Positions 8,203 to 16,700 of a stretch of DNA of 34,337 nucleotides are shown here, in pieces. The stretch lies in contig JAOAFQ010000190.1 of the NCBI GenBank assembly GCA_026416195.1, positions 1 through 34,337 of the forward strand. The letters run 5' to 3'. A model generated the notes under the pieces. The model had not been told where the DNA came from. It saw only the letters and a list, made by a program, of their open reading frames with translations, and made no database searches. Made by a program: the position numbers and the translations under genes. Positions within the stretch are counted from its first letter, which is position 1. Each line of letters opens with the position of its first letter. The DNA comes from Candidatus Aminicenantota bacterium. GTDB lineage: Bacteria > Acidobacteriota > Aminicenantia > Aminicenantales > CALLJL01.

Positions 8203-9999
8203 ATGGAAAAAAAGAAAGTAAAGAAAAAAGCAAAAGAGGTTCCTGTCGCACCTCCCCGTCCCATTTTTATTTTGAGGGAGGGTATGACTTTGAAAGAAGT
8301 GGCCGAAAAACTTGGCGTCAAGACCCGCGATCTCCTCTTAAGGCTCGAAAATCGAGGCAAAATTGTCGATCTAAATGATCTTATTGATGAAACTTTTGTT
8401 CCTATCCTTGGACAAGAATTTAACTGCGAAATTGAACTCCTCCCCTACGAACAGGAAGTTAAGAAGAGGGCTTTAAGTGAAAAAGATAAGCTGGTCATAA
8501 GGCCACCTGTCGTGACTATTATGGGTCATGTTGATCATGGAAAAACGACTTTGCTGGACGCCATCCGTCATTCCCGCCTTGTTGACAAAGAATTCGGGGG
8601 AATTACTCAACACATTGGCGCCTATCGGGTTACTTGGCAAAATCGTTGGATCACCTTTATTGACACGCCGGGCCATGAGGCTTTCACCCAACTTCGTTTA
8701 AGAGGAGCTCAAGTTACAGATATAGTAGTTCTTGTTGTGGCGGCCGATGACGGGGTTATGCCCCAAACAAGAGAAGCTATCAGCCACGCTCGAGCGGCTG
8801 GTGTCCCCATAATTGTCGCTATAAACAAAATTGACAAACCCGAAGCCAATCCAGAAAAGGTAAAACAACAGTTAGCACAGGAAGGGATTTTGGTTGAGGA
8901 ATGGGGAGGCGACACTATATGTGTTGAAATTTCGGCCAAAGAAAAAAGAAATATCAATGAATTGCTAGAGATGATCCTTCTCTTAGCTGACATTATCGAA
9001 ATCAAGGCCAATCCTGAAGTAGAAGCCCATGGCATTGTTTTGGAAGCCAAATTAGATCCTAAAAAAGGTCCTTGTGGAACTATTATTATCCAACATGGTC
9101 ATCTTTTACCTGGACAAGCCTTTATTTCTGGACTTACCTTTGGCAAAGTTAGGGCTATTTTTGATGATTTCGGCCGTCCAGTGCGACGAGTTGAACCCTC
9201 AATGCCTGTCGAAATTTTAGGTTTCAATGAAGTACCAATAGCTGGAGATTATTTCCAGGTTGTCCCTGATATCGAGACAGCAGAAAGAATTGTAAAAGGT
9301 AGACTAGCCAAGATAAGAAAGGAGGAACCTGCCAGGCCCCAAATTCTTTCTTTGGAAGAATTATTTAAACAAATTGAAAAAGGCGAAGCCAAGGAATTCG
9401 CTCTTATCGTTAAAGCTGATGTTCAAGGCTCAATAGATGTTCTGAAGAGCCTTCTTCCAACTTTCAGCACCGAAGAAGTTAAAGTCAAAATTCTTCATGC
9501 GGCTACCGGTCCAGTTACGGAATCAGACATTCTTTTGGCCTCAGCCTCCAAAGCTGTTATTTTGGCTTATAATCTCCGCATTCCCCCAGCCATCCAAGAA
9601 ATTGCTCAGAGAGAGAAAGTGGAAATTAGAAGCTATCAGGTGATTTATGAGCTAATCGATGATATTAAAAGGGCTGTGCGCGGCCTGTTGGAGCCTGAAA
9701 TTAAAGAAATTCCCTTGGGCAAAGCTGAGATTAGGAAAATATTTGACCTTACCCGAGTAGGTAAGGTTGCGGGCTGTTACGTTCTCGAAGGCATTATTAC
9801 TCGACAGGCCGAAGTCCGGGTTCTCCGTGGCCAGCAAGTTATTTATCAAGGTCGAATTGCTTCTTTAAAACATCTCAAAGACAATGTTAATGAGGTGAAG
9901 AAAGGTATGGAATGTGGACTTACCCTTGATAAATTTCAAGATTTTCAAGAGGGAGATATTATCTACGCTTTTCAAATAGAAAAAAGAAAACCTCAATAA
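8203..9999 (+). CDS. infB: Translation initiation factor IF-2
   Basis: IF-2 is the GTPase that places initiator fMet-tRNA on the 30S subunit and promotes subunit joining. G motifs are complete: G1 GHVDHGKT at residues 108-115, G2 in FGGITQHIGAY, G3 DTPGHE from 154, G4 NKID at 208-211 and G5 SAKEKRN. Elongation-factor-like domain II, IF2 domain 3 and the C-terminal fMet-tRNA-binding domain follow. At 598 residues it is a short form. Only about 100 residues with a single IF2_N module precede the G domain, against the long charged extension of many other bacteria. It starts 3 bases after nusA; the usual ylxR gene between them is absent. Confidence 0.97.
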   Translation: MEKKKVKKKAKEVPVAPPRPIFILREGMTLKEVAEKLGVKTRDLLLRLENRGKIVDLNDLIDETFVPILGQEFNCEIELLPYEQEVKKRALSEKDKLVIRPPVVTIMGHVDHGKTTLLDAIRHSRLVDKEFGGITQHIGAYRVTWQNRWITFIDTPGHEAFTQLRLRGAQVTDIVVLVVAADDGVMPQTREAISHARAAGVPIIVAINKIDKPEANPEKVKQQLAQEGILVEEWGGDTICVEISAKEKRNINELLEMILLLADIIEIKANPEVEAHGIVLEAKLDPKKGPCGTIIIQHGHLLPGQAFISGLTFGKVRAIFDDFGRPVRRVEPSMPVEILGFNEVPIAGDYFQVVPDIETAERIVKGRLAKIRKEEPARPQILSLEELFKQIEKGEAKEFALIVKADVQGSIDVLKSLLPTFSTEEVKVKILHAATGPVTESDILLASASKAVILAYNLRIPPAIQEIAQREKVEIRSYQVIYELIDDIKRAVRGLLEPEIKEIPLGKAEIRKIFDLTRVGKVAGCYVLEGIITRQAEVRVLRGQQVIYQGRIASLKHLKDNVNEVKKGMECGLTLDKFQDFQEGDIIYAFQIEKRKPQ

Positions 10000-10005
10000 T
10001 GACTC

Positions 10006-10287
10006 ATGGTTATCGGACTACTCTTGATTGAAATTCATTTTCCTCATTCTACTTCACTTAAGGAAAAACGAGCAGCGTTATCTGGATTTAAGGAAAAAAT
10101 TAGAAACCGTTTTAATGTAGCTTTAGCCGAAGTAGCCAACCAAGATAAATGGCAGCTGGCTTCGCTTGCTTTTGTCACCATAAATAATGAAAAAGATATC
10201 GTTGATCAAACTCTCGAAAAAATCATTCAAGAAGCTGAAATAAACCTTGAAGGTGAAATTATTCATTCGAAGATTGTTCATCTCTAA
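10006..10287 (+). CDS. DUF503 family protein (YlxP-like)
   Basis: This 93-residue protein has the DUF503/YlxP pattern: an N-terminal beta strand MVIGLLLIEIHFPHS, then SLKEKRAALSGFKEKIRNRF and a mixed alpha/beta remainder. The family sits between infB and rbfA in many bacteria, exactly as here. It is thought to take part in ribosome maturation or translation, but its biochemical role is not settled. It starts 6 bases after the infB stop and 20 bases before rbfA, clearly within the operon. Confidence 0.88.
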   Translation: MVIGLLLIEIHFPHSTSLKEKRAALSGFKEKIRNRFNVALAEVANQDKWQLASLAFVTINNEKDIVDQTLEKIIQEAEINLEGEIIHSKIVHL

Positions 10288-10307
10288 ATAAAAAATAAAT
10301 TGAAGCA

Positions 10308-10652
10308 ATGACAAAAACCCGACGTCAGGAAAGAGTAGCTAGCCTTTTTGAAATGGCTATAAGTGAAATTATTCGCCGCGATCTTCATTTCGATAAGGCT
10401 GCTTTCATTAGTGTAAGTGGAGTTGAAATGAGCGGCGATCTCAAGCTGGCCCGTATTTACTTTCGCATCTTCGGTCAAATTTCACCTGAAAAAGTCCTCG
10501 CTTATCTAGAAAAGAGAAAGGGATTTATTCGGAAAATTCTTGCCTCTAAGGTAAATCTTAAGTATAATCCAGAGCTAATTTTTTTGCTCGATCCCAGAGC
10601 CGAACATGAGCAAAAAATTGACAGCTTGATTGAAAAAATTAAAAAAAAATGA
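10308..10652 (+). CDS. rbfA: 30S ribosome-binding factor RbfA
   Basis: RbfA is a KH-like fold protein that binds the 30S subunit during late 16S rRNA maturation. The 114-residue length is typical. TRRQERVASLFEMAISEII at the N-terminus and the following VSGVEMSGDLKLARIYF are characteristic. The C-terminus is Lys-rich. The stop overlaps the nrnA start (ATGA at 10649-10652), which suggests translational coupling. Confidence 0.94.
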   Translation: MTKTRRQERVASLFEMAISEIIRRDLHFDKAAFISVSGVEMSGDLKLARIYFRIFGQISPEKVLAYLEKRKGFIRKILASKVNLKYNPELIFLLDPRAEHEQKIDSLIEKIKKK

Positions 10653-11620
10653 ATGACTTAATTGTGAATCAGGTCGCAGCTAAAATTGCCTCAAGTGAGA
10701 GAATTGTCATTAGCTCCCATCTCCGCCCTGATGGCGATTCTATTTGCACAGCTTTAGCCTTGGCTTTCATGTGTGAAGCCTTAGGCAAAGAAGCTCTAAT
10801 TATTAATCATGACCCCACCCCCTTTCCCTTTAATTTTTTCCCTGATGTTGAAAGAATCCGGATTGGCCAAATCTATCCTGAGCGTAGCGATTGTGTTATT
10901 CTTCTTGAGTGTGCGAGCGTCGAAAGATCCGGTCAAAATAATCTTGATGGATACTTTATTATAAACATAGATCATCACTATTCAAATTTTTGCTATGCTA
11001 ACCTCAATTGGGTCGATTCTCAAGCCGCGGCTGTTGGCGAAATGGTTTTTTTCCTCGCTCAGGTACTTAAGATCAAATTGACCCCTAAAATTGCCAGCCA
11101 TCTTTATTGTGCTATAGCTTCCGATACCGGCAATTTTCAGTTTTCTAACACCAACGCCAGAACTTTTTTAGTTTGTCACCATTTGGTCGAAGCTGGGGCG
11201 GATCCAGCCAAGATATCAGAACTTCTCTTTAGCAACTATTCACCTGAAAAAATTAAGCTTCTAGGGCTTGTTCTTTCTACTTTAAGAATGAATTCCGATG
11301 GCCGAATGGCCATTATTACCATGTTTCGCTCTTTCCTTGAACGACTAGGACTCAGTGAAGTTGATACGGAAGATATTACTACTTTGGCGCGGTCGATTCG
11401 AGGGGTAGAACTTGTTCTTTTCTTTAAAGAAATTGACTCTAAGACTTTCCGGATAAGCCTTAGATCCAAAGGAGAGGTTAATGCTGCCGTCATAGCTGAA
11501 CGTTTCGGCGGCGGCGGTCATGTTCATGCCGCTGGTTTTACGGCCCATGGCTCCTATGAAACCTTAATTCAGGAAATACCCCAGAAAATTGAAAGACTCC
11601 TCTCGCCTAAAAACTCTTAA
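10649..11620 (+). CDS. nrnA: DHH/DHHA1 phosphoesterase, NrnA-like nanoRNase / pAp phosphatase
   Basis: This cytoplasmic Mn-dependent phosphoesterase is predicted to degrade 2-5 nt RNAs and 3'-phosphoadenosine-5'-phosphate. Metal-binding motifs are SSHLRPDGDS (His24, Asp28, Asp30), NIDHHYSN (Asp108-His109-His110) and SDTGNFQFSNT. The DHHA1 domain ends with the glycine-rich GGGGHVHAAGF. In motif II, LLECASVERSG, a Glu (residue 87) sits where many NrnA proteins have a metal-ligating Asp. Length (323 residues) is normal. The start overlaps rbfA by 4 bases, and the rbfA-nrnA-truB order is common. The precise substrate is inferred from the family. Confidence 0.92.
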   Translation: MNDLIVNQVAAKIASSERIVISSHLRPDGDSICTALALAFMCEALGKEALIINHDPTPFPFNFFPDVERIRIGQIYPERSDCVILLECASVERSGQNNLDGYFIINIDHHYSNFCYANLNWVDSQAAAVGEMVFFLAQVLKIKLTPKIASHLYCAIASDTGNFQFSNTNARTFLVCHHLVEAGADPAKISELLFSNYSPEKIKLLGLVLSTLRMNSDGRMAIITMFRSFLERLGLSEVDTEDITTLARSIRGVELVLFFKEIDSKTFRISLRSKGEVNAAVIAERFGGGGHVHAAGFTAHGSYETLIQEIPQKIERLLSPKNS

Positions 11621-11643
11621 ACTCTTGTTTCAAGTATTGGTCT

Positions 11644-12564
11644 ATGGATATAGAGTCTCTTCTCTTGGTAGATAAGCCAAAAGGCTGGACATCTCATGAT
11701 GTGGTTGATTTTCTGCGACAACTAACCGGTTGGAAAAAAGTTGGCCATTTTGGTTCCCTTGACCCCTTAGCCACCGGCCTCCTTCTGCTTGGAATCGGCC
11801 GAGCTACCCGACTCTTCCCTTTTCTCTCAAGGCAACCCAAAGTTTATCAAGGCATAATTCGCCTTGGTCTGGCTACAGATACTTATGACGCTGATGGCAA
11901 GCCGATCTCACTTCCCTCTTCCCATCTACCCACAGAAAATAAATTAAAAGAAATAATAAAGTCATTTGAAGGTGAAATCGAACAATTACCACCTCCCTTT
12001 TCGGCTAAAAAGCATAAAGGGAAACCCCTTTATCAGTTAGCAAGAAAAGGTCAGCCCGTTCTGAGAAAGCCCGTAAAAGTCAGGATTTACGAATTCCAGA
12101 TTATTAGCTACAGGCCACCTGATTTATCTTTTCTCATTGCCTGTAGTTCCGGCACTTATATCCGAAGTTTGGCCCATGATTTAGGTCAAATCGCTGGCTG
12201 TGGGGCCCATCTAGCTCAACTTGTGCGTCTCGCCATCGGTCCATTTAGGCTGGAAAAGGCTTTCTCCCCGGCTCAAATTGAAGAATATTTCAAGAAAGGC
12301 CAGATCTATTCCCTCCTTTGTCCATTAGAAATGATTTTGGAGAATCTGTCTAAAGCTATCTTGACAGAGAAGATTAATTTGCCTCTAGCCAGGGGTCGAG
12401 CGATTCCTCCTCATTTTATTAAAGTTATTCTTCCCCCAACTCAGGAAATTTTAACTTACGAGGAAGAAAAGGTAATCCGTCTCTTCTCTTTTGAAGGCCG
12501 ATTTCTCGGTTTGGCTCGTCAAGCCACCAAACCAGGTTATCTTATCCCCTTTTTGCTCATTTAA
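11644..12564 (+). CDS. truB: tRNA pseudouridine(55) synthase TruB
   Basis: TruB isomerises U55 in the T-arm of tRNAs. The catalytic Asp is Asp40 in GHFGSLDPLATG, preceded by the typical VDKPKGWTSHDVV. CSSGTYIRSLAHDLG, another TruB landmark, follows near residue 170. A C-terminal PUA-like region completes the 306 residues. It lies 23 bases after nrnA without an obvious Shine-Dalgarno sequence, so translation may depend on reinitiation. It belongs to the nusA operon. The downstream genes normally seen in such operons (ribF, rpsO, pnp) are replaced by DUF507 genes. Confidence 0.96.
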   Translation: MDIESLLLVDKPKGWTSHDVVDFLRQLTGWKKVGHFGSLDPLATGLLLLGIGRATRLFPFLSRQPKVYQGIIRLGLATDTYDADGKPISLPSSHLPTENKLKEIIKSFEGEIEQLPPPFSAKKHKGKPLYQLARKGQPVLRKPVKVRIYEFQIISYRPPDLSFLIACSSGTYIRSLAHDLGQIAGCGAHLAQLVRLAIGPFRLEKAFSPAQIEEYFKKGQIYSLLCPLEMILENLSKAILTEKINLPLARGRAIPPHFIKVILPPTQEILTYEEEKVIRLFSFEGRFLGLARQATKPGYLIPFLLI

Positions 12565-12618
12565 ACCACGTCTATTTTGAACCTAGATTTTTTGGGATCA
12601 GTTTTAAGAGATTTTGAC

Positions 12619-12656
12619 TTCAAGTTCTTGAATTTTCGGCCTGGGTGGTGTATTTT
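12619..12656 (+). promoter_or_regulatory. Possible internal promoter overlapped by an inverted repeat
   Basis: A candidate -35 TTGAAT (12628-12633) is followed by a 17-base spacer and a weaker -10 TATTTT (12651-12656), directly before the DUF507 pair. A perfect inverted repeat TTCAAG-TT-CTTGAA (12619-12632) covers the -35 and could be an operator. The predicted start would be about 4 bases before the ATG at 12667. Both elements are short, so chance is possible. Confidence 0.35.
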
Positions 12657-12666
12657 TAAATACAAG

Positions 12667-12945
12667 ATGAGGCTGAACAGGAATCAAATTGAACATATGG
12701 CTTCGGTTATTGTCAGGAACCTTATTCGCGAAGAGAAGATTCTAGTCGATGATAAGACTAAGCTAATTGATGAAATAATCAATCTAATCCAAGAAGAATT
12801 TATTAAAGAAGATCAACTTGACCAGGAAGTGAGAGAAATCCTGAGTAAACACATGGAGAAAATCCGTCGGGAAAATATTGAATATCAAACCATGTTTCGC
12901 ATGATTAAAACTAAATTGGCTAAAGAAAGGAATATAGTTCTGTGA
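12667..12945 (+). CDS. DUF507 family protein, divergent paralogue A
   Basis: This 92-residue protein opens MRLNRNQIEHMASVIV and matches the DUF507 N-terminal pattern (MRLs...I..LA..I...L). The rest is strongly helical and charged. The family's C-terminal EGSREWxxLYRKYY signature is missing and is replaced by a different helix ending KERNIVL. In-frame sequence runs upstream to a TTG at 12577. I reject that start because homology begins at the ATG at 12667. It overlaps the next gene by 4 bases (GTGA), so the two are translationally coupled. DUF507 has no known function. Identification rests on the N-terminal half and on the adjacent, clearer paralogue. Confidence 0.72.
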   Translation: MRLNRNQIEHMASVIVRNLIREEKILVDDKTKLIDEIINLIQEEFIKEDQLDQEVREILSKHMEKIRRENIEYQTMFRMIKTKLAKERNIVL

Positions 12946-13232
12946 GTAATCGCCTTTCTAGGGAAAAAATCAACTATCTAGCTCGCCTCATTCTTGATCA
13001 TCTGAGAAAAAGCGAACAGGTTGAATTTATTGACGAACCCAATGAGATTCGTTTGTCTATTGTCCATTCCATAGAAGAAGAATTAAAACTTTATGAGGCT
13101 CTGGATAAAAAGGCAGTAGAAAAAATTAGAGCTCAAAAAAAGCCGATAGAAGAAGGCAGTCGGGAGTGGGAAATTCTTTACAGAAAATATTATAACGAAG
13201 AGCTTGCAAAACTCGGAAAAATTGTCGACTAA
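12942..13232 (+). CDS. DUF507 family protein, canonical paralogue B
   Basis: This 96-residue DUF507 protein carries the family's landmarks: N-terminal RLSREKINYLARLILDHL and C-terminal EGSREWEILYRKYYNEEL. It is predicted to be helical and soluble. The GTG start lies within the stop of paralogue A (GTGA at 12942-12945). It is followed by a thioesterase gene that overlaps it by up to 29 bases in another frame. Function is unknown. Its place at the end of a translation operon hints at a ribosome- or RNA-related job, but that is association only. Confidence 0.85.
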   Translation: MSNRLSREKINYLARLILDHLRKSEQVEFIDEPNEIRLSIVHSIEEELKLYEALDKKAVEKIRAQKKPIEEGSREWEILYRKYYNEELAKLGKIVD

Positions 13233-13650
13233 TCCTTATCTTGAGGTTCCTGAATTTCCAGTAGAAATAGAGGAAAGAGTCCGCTATTCGGAAGTTGATC
13301 GTTTTGGAGTGGCTCACAATAAGCATTACTTTGAGTGGTTTGAGATAGGACGAACCGAATATTGTCGCCAGAAGGGCCTTCCTTATAAAGAAATTGAAGA
13401 AAAAGGCTATGTTTTGGTCGTAGTAGAAGCCTTTTGTCGCTATCGACGACCACTTCGCTATGACGAGCGATTTATTATCCAAGTTGCCTGTTGCGAAGCC
13501 AAACCTAGGAAAATAGTTTTTTCTTATCGACTGATCAGCCTAGATCGATCAACAATTATCGCTCAAGGCTATACTATTCATGTCCCGGTTAATTTTAAGG
13601 CTGAAGTGACCTCTCTTCCCGATGATATTTTAACCTATCTTTATCGCTAG
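13204..13650 (+). CDS. Acyl-CoA thioesterase of the YbgC/4HBT hotdog family
   Basis: This protein is a hotdog-fold thioesterase predicted to hydrolyse acyl-CoA (or acyl-ACP) thioesters. The active-site segment VRYSEVDRFGVAHNKHYFEWFE matches the YbgC-type pattern (V.Y.E.D..G...H..Y...FE), with Asp32 as likely catalytic residue. The start is uncertain. TTG at 13204 is preceded by GAAGAG and overlaps DUF507-B by 29 bases. A second TTG in frame at 13222 would shorten the overlap. No in-frame ATG precedes the domain. It is the last gene of the nusA operon; a promoter for the next gene follows. Substrate is not predictable. Confidence 0.85.
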   Translation: MQNSEKLSTNPYLEVPEFPVEIEERVRYSEVDRFGVAHNKHYFEWFEIGRTEYCRQKGLPYKEIEEKGYVLVVVEAFCRYRRPLRYDERFIIQVACCEAKPRKIVFSYRLISLDRSTIIAQGYTIHVPVNFKAEVTSLPDDILTYLYR

Positions 13651-13674
13651 CTCCTTTCCTTTTTTCCATTAAAC

Positions 13675-13703
13675 TTCAAATTTATTTTTGTTTTTGATAT
13701 AAG
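13675..13703 (+). promoter_or_regulatory. Extended -10 promoter for the Asp-box protein
   Basis: TTCAAA (13675-13680), a 17-base spacer and TATAAG (13698-13703) preceded by TGA, giving the extended -10 TGATATAAG. The predicted start near 13710 leaves about 25 bases to the ATG at 13735, which has AAAGGAGA as ribosome binding site. Confidence 0.5.
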
Positions 13704-13734
13704 ACTTTCCTCATTATTTTTGAAAGGAGATACT

Positions 13735-16700
13735 ATGTTCTCAAGGAAGCGCTTTTTTGGTTTAGTGGCTTTCTTATTTTTTCTTGCTTTCTCTTCTCTT
13801 TTATCCCAAGAAAAATTGCCTATAGAAACAAGAGATCTTGATCAATTCAACTGGCGACACATTGGACCTTGGTCCTTTTCTGGTCGAATTACCAATGTGG
13901 CTGTCCCTCGAGGTCAAACTTTAATTTATTATGTTTTAACAGCAAGTGGTGGTCTTTGGAAAACCGTCGATAATGGATATCATTTTGAACCAATCTTTGA
14001 AAAGTATGGCAATATGAGTCTAGGTTATCTAGCGATTGCTCCCTCTGACCCGAATATTCTCTATCTTGGAACAGGAGAACCGCTCCATGCTCGGTCGGCG
14101 GCTCATGGCAATGGCGTTTGGAAGTCCACGGATGGAGGTAAAACCTGGACTCACCTTGGCTTAAGCCAGAGCTATTTCATTCCCAAAATTGAAGTGGATT
14201 TTAGGAATCCTGATATAGTCTATGTAGCGTGTGAGGGCAAACTTTATGATAATGAAATGGATTGTGAACGAGGACTTTACAAAAGTCTTGATGGTGGAAA
14301 GACTTGGCTAAATGTCTCCCCTGTTAACGACAGGGGCATAGCTGATTTTATCATTGATCCTAGGAATTCAGATCTAATCATTGCTGCTGCCTATAAAACC
14401 TATCGACGGACATGGACTTATATTGACCGCCAACCTGGTAATCACCTTTATAAAAGCACCGATGGCGGAAAGACCTGGAAAAAATTAACTAATGGCTTGC
14501 CTCTTCACCTCGATTTAGGTCGCAATGGCTTAGCTATTTTTGAAAAAAATCCAAACATTGTTTACGCTCGTCTTGACGAAGAAGTTAACTTAGGCTATGA
14601 CCAGCGCGAAAATACCGCTAATTTCAGGCAAGGACAGCTTTTCCGTGACGATTTTTATTTCAATAAATTTAAGACCTATAAAATACACCCCGAGATAGTT
14701 AAGCTGGTCAAATTTACTCCTCTTCAAGCTGAGGACGAAGCTGACCTCGTCAGAAAACTCAATGATTTAATTCGCGACAAAGATTTTTTAACAAAAATCG
14801 GCGCTGAGCTAACCAAGTTACATCAAGTAGCTAAAAAGGTTTATAGCAAGAACAAAGAGTTAATGGAGGCCATCAGCGAAGTTGAAAAAATGTTAAAGGA
14901 ACCAGAAACCGAAAATACCAAGGGTCGGTATCAAGTTTTGAATCGACACATTCTGGAAATTCTTTACGCCGACGCCTTTCGCAATTTATCCCCGATAAAA
15001 AGATCAGGGGTCATTTACCGATCGACTGATCAGGGTGAATCTTGGCAGCGAATGACTGAATATAAAATAGTAGGAGGAAGCGTTGAAATTAATCAATCCG
15101 AAGCTGGCTATTATGGTCGGATTTATGTTGATCAGACTAATGAAAATCGCCTTTATTGTTGTGACGTGAATGTTACTATTTCGGAAGATGGAGGTAAAAC
15201 TTTTCGGGTTTCTGGCTGGGATGGAAATTTTAAAACCCATGTTGATCATCGGGCCCTTTGGATCGACCCTCAAAATCCTAATCATATTCTCAGTTGCAAT
15301 GACGGCGGTTTAAGCGAAACTTGGGACGGGGGAAAACATTGGCATCAAAAGGAAACAATAAGCGCTCAGCAATTTTATGATGTCGCAGTTGATAATTGTC
15401 AACCTTATAATGTTATGGGAGGAACTCAAGATTGTGGTTGTTGGATAGGGCCATCCCGCAATCGTAATCCAAATGGCGTCTATCCTTCTGATTGGCTTTA
15501 TTTGCCTACTGGCGATGGTTTCTATGTTGTTAGAGACTTTTGGAACAATGAATTCCTTTATTATGAAAGCCAGTTTGGCAATTCAAGCCGAATTAACCTA
15601 AAAACTGGCGAGACGATTAGGCTAGCTCGACGTAATACTCTTGAAGAAACGGCGGCTGGAGCCGCCCCTCAACGGTATCAATGGAATGCTCCAATCGTTA
15701 TCTCACCCCACAATCCTGGAATTATCTATATTTGCTCTCAATATGTTCATCGTTCCTTGACAAGAGGGGAACCAGGTACTTGGCAAACAATAAGTCCTGA
15801 TCTTTCTAAAAATGAAAAGGACAAGATTGAACTTTCTAAAAAAACAAATCTTCAATACGCCACAATTTATACCTTCGCTGAATCTCCCAAAAAACCTGGA
15901 CTTTTTTGGGCCGGAACTGATGACGGTAACCTTCAAATGAGTCCCGATGGAGGGGCAACTTGGATTAATATTACGTCTCGCTTTTACGATAAAAAAGGTC
16001 AACCTAAAAAGGGAATCAAAGGCCCTAGAATTCCATATGATCGCTGGGTAATTAGAGTTCTTCCTTCTGCTTTCGACGAAAAAATTTGCTATGTGGCTTA
16101 TTCAGGTTACCGAACTCACAATGAGGACAAAACTTATCTTTATATTACTCGTGATCTCGGCCAGACTTTTGAAGATATAAGCGGTGGTTTGGAATGCCCG
16201 GTCAATGATATAGAAGAGGATCCCCATAATCCTAATATTCTTTATTTGGCCACTGACTATGGAGTTTTTATTACCTTTGATCAAGGCAAGAACTGGCTTA
16301 AATTTTCTTCAAAAGCTCCTGATGTCATCATTATGGATCTAGCAATCCAAAAAAGAGATCGAGACCTAGTAATTGGAACATACGGCCGAGGAATTTATAT
16401 TGCCGATATTTTTCCTTTAAAAGAATTTAAACAAGAAAATTTAGAAAAAAACATTTTCCTTTTTGAACCTCAAGAAGTGATTAAATGGAACATGTTCGAC
16501 CGACGTGGTGGAACTTATGGAGAAGCCGCTCGGGCCCAAAATCCTCCGGTTGGCGCTACGATTTATTATTATTTAAAAAATAAAGTTAATAAAGTAAGCG
16601 TTGTAATTAAAGATATTGACGGAAAAATAATTCAAGAACTGAATGGCTCGCCAGACCAAGGCATTCAGAAAGTCTTTTGGAATCTTTCAATAAGAGCGGC

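Noticed and set aside
12577-12666. N-terminal extension of DUF507-A from a TTG start
   Set aside because: The extra 30 residues are not DUF507-like and cover the candidate promoter. Homology starts at the ATG at 12667.
13720-13734. TTG start five codons upstream of the Asp-box protein's signal peptide
   Set aside because: It would place the AAAGGAGA ribosome binding site inside the gene. ATG 13735 gives a standard signal peptide.
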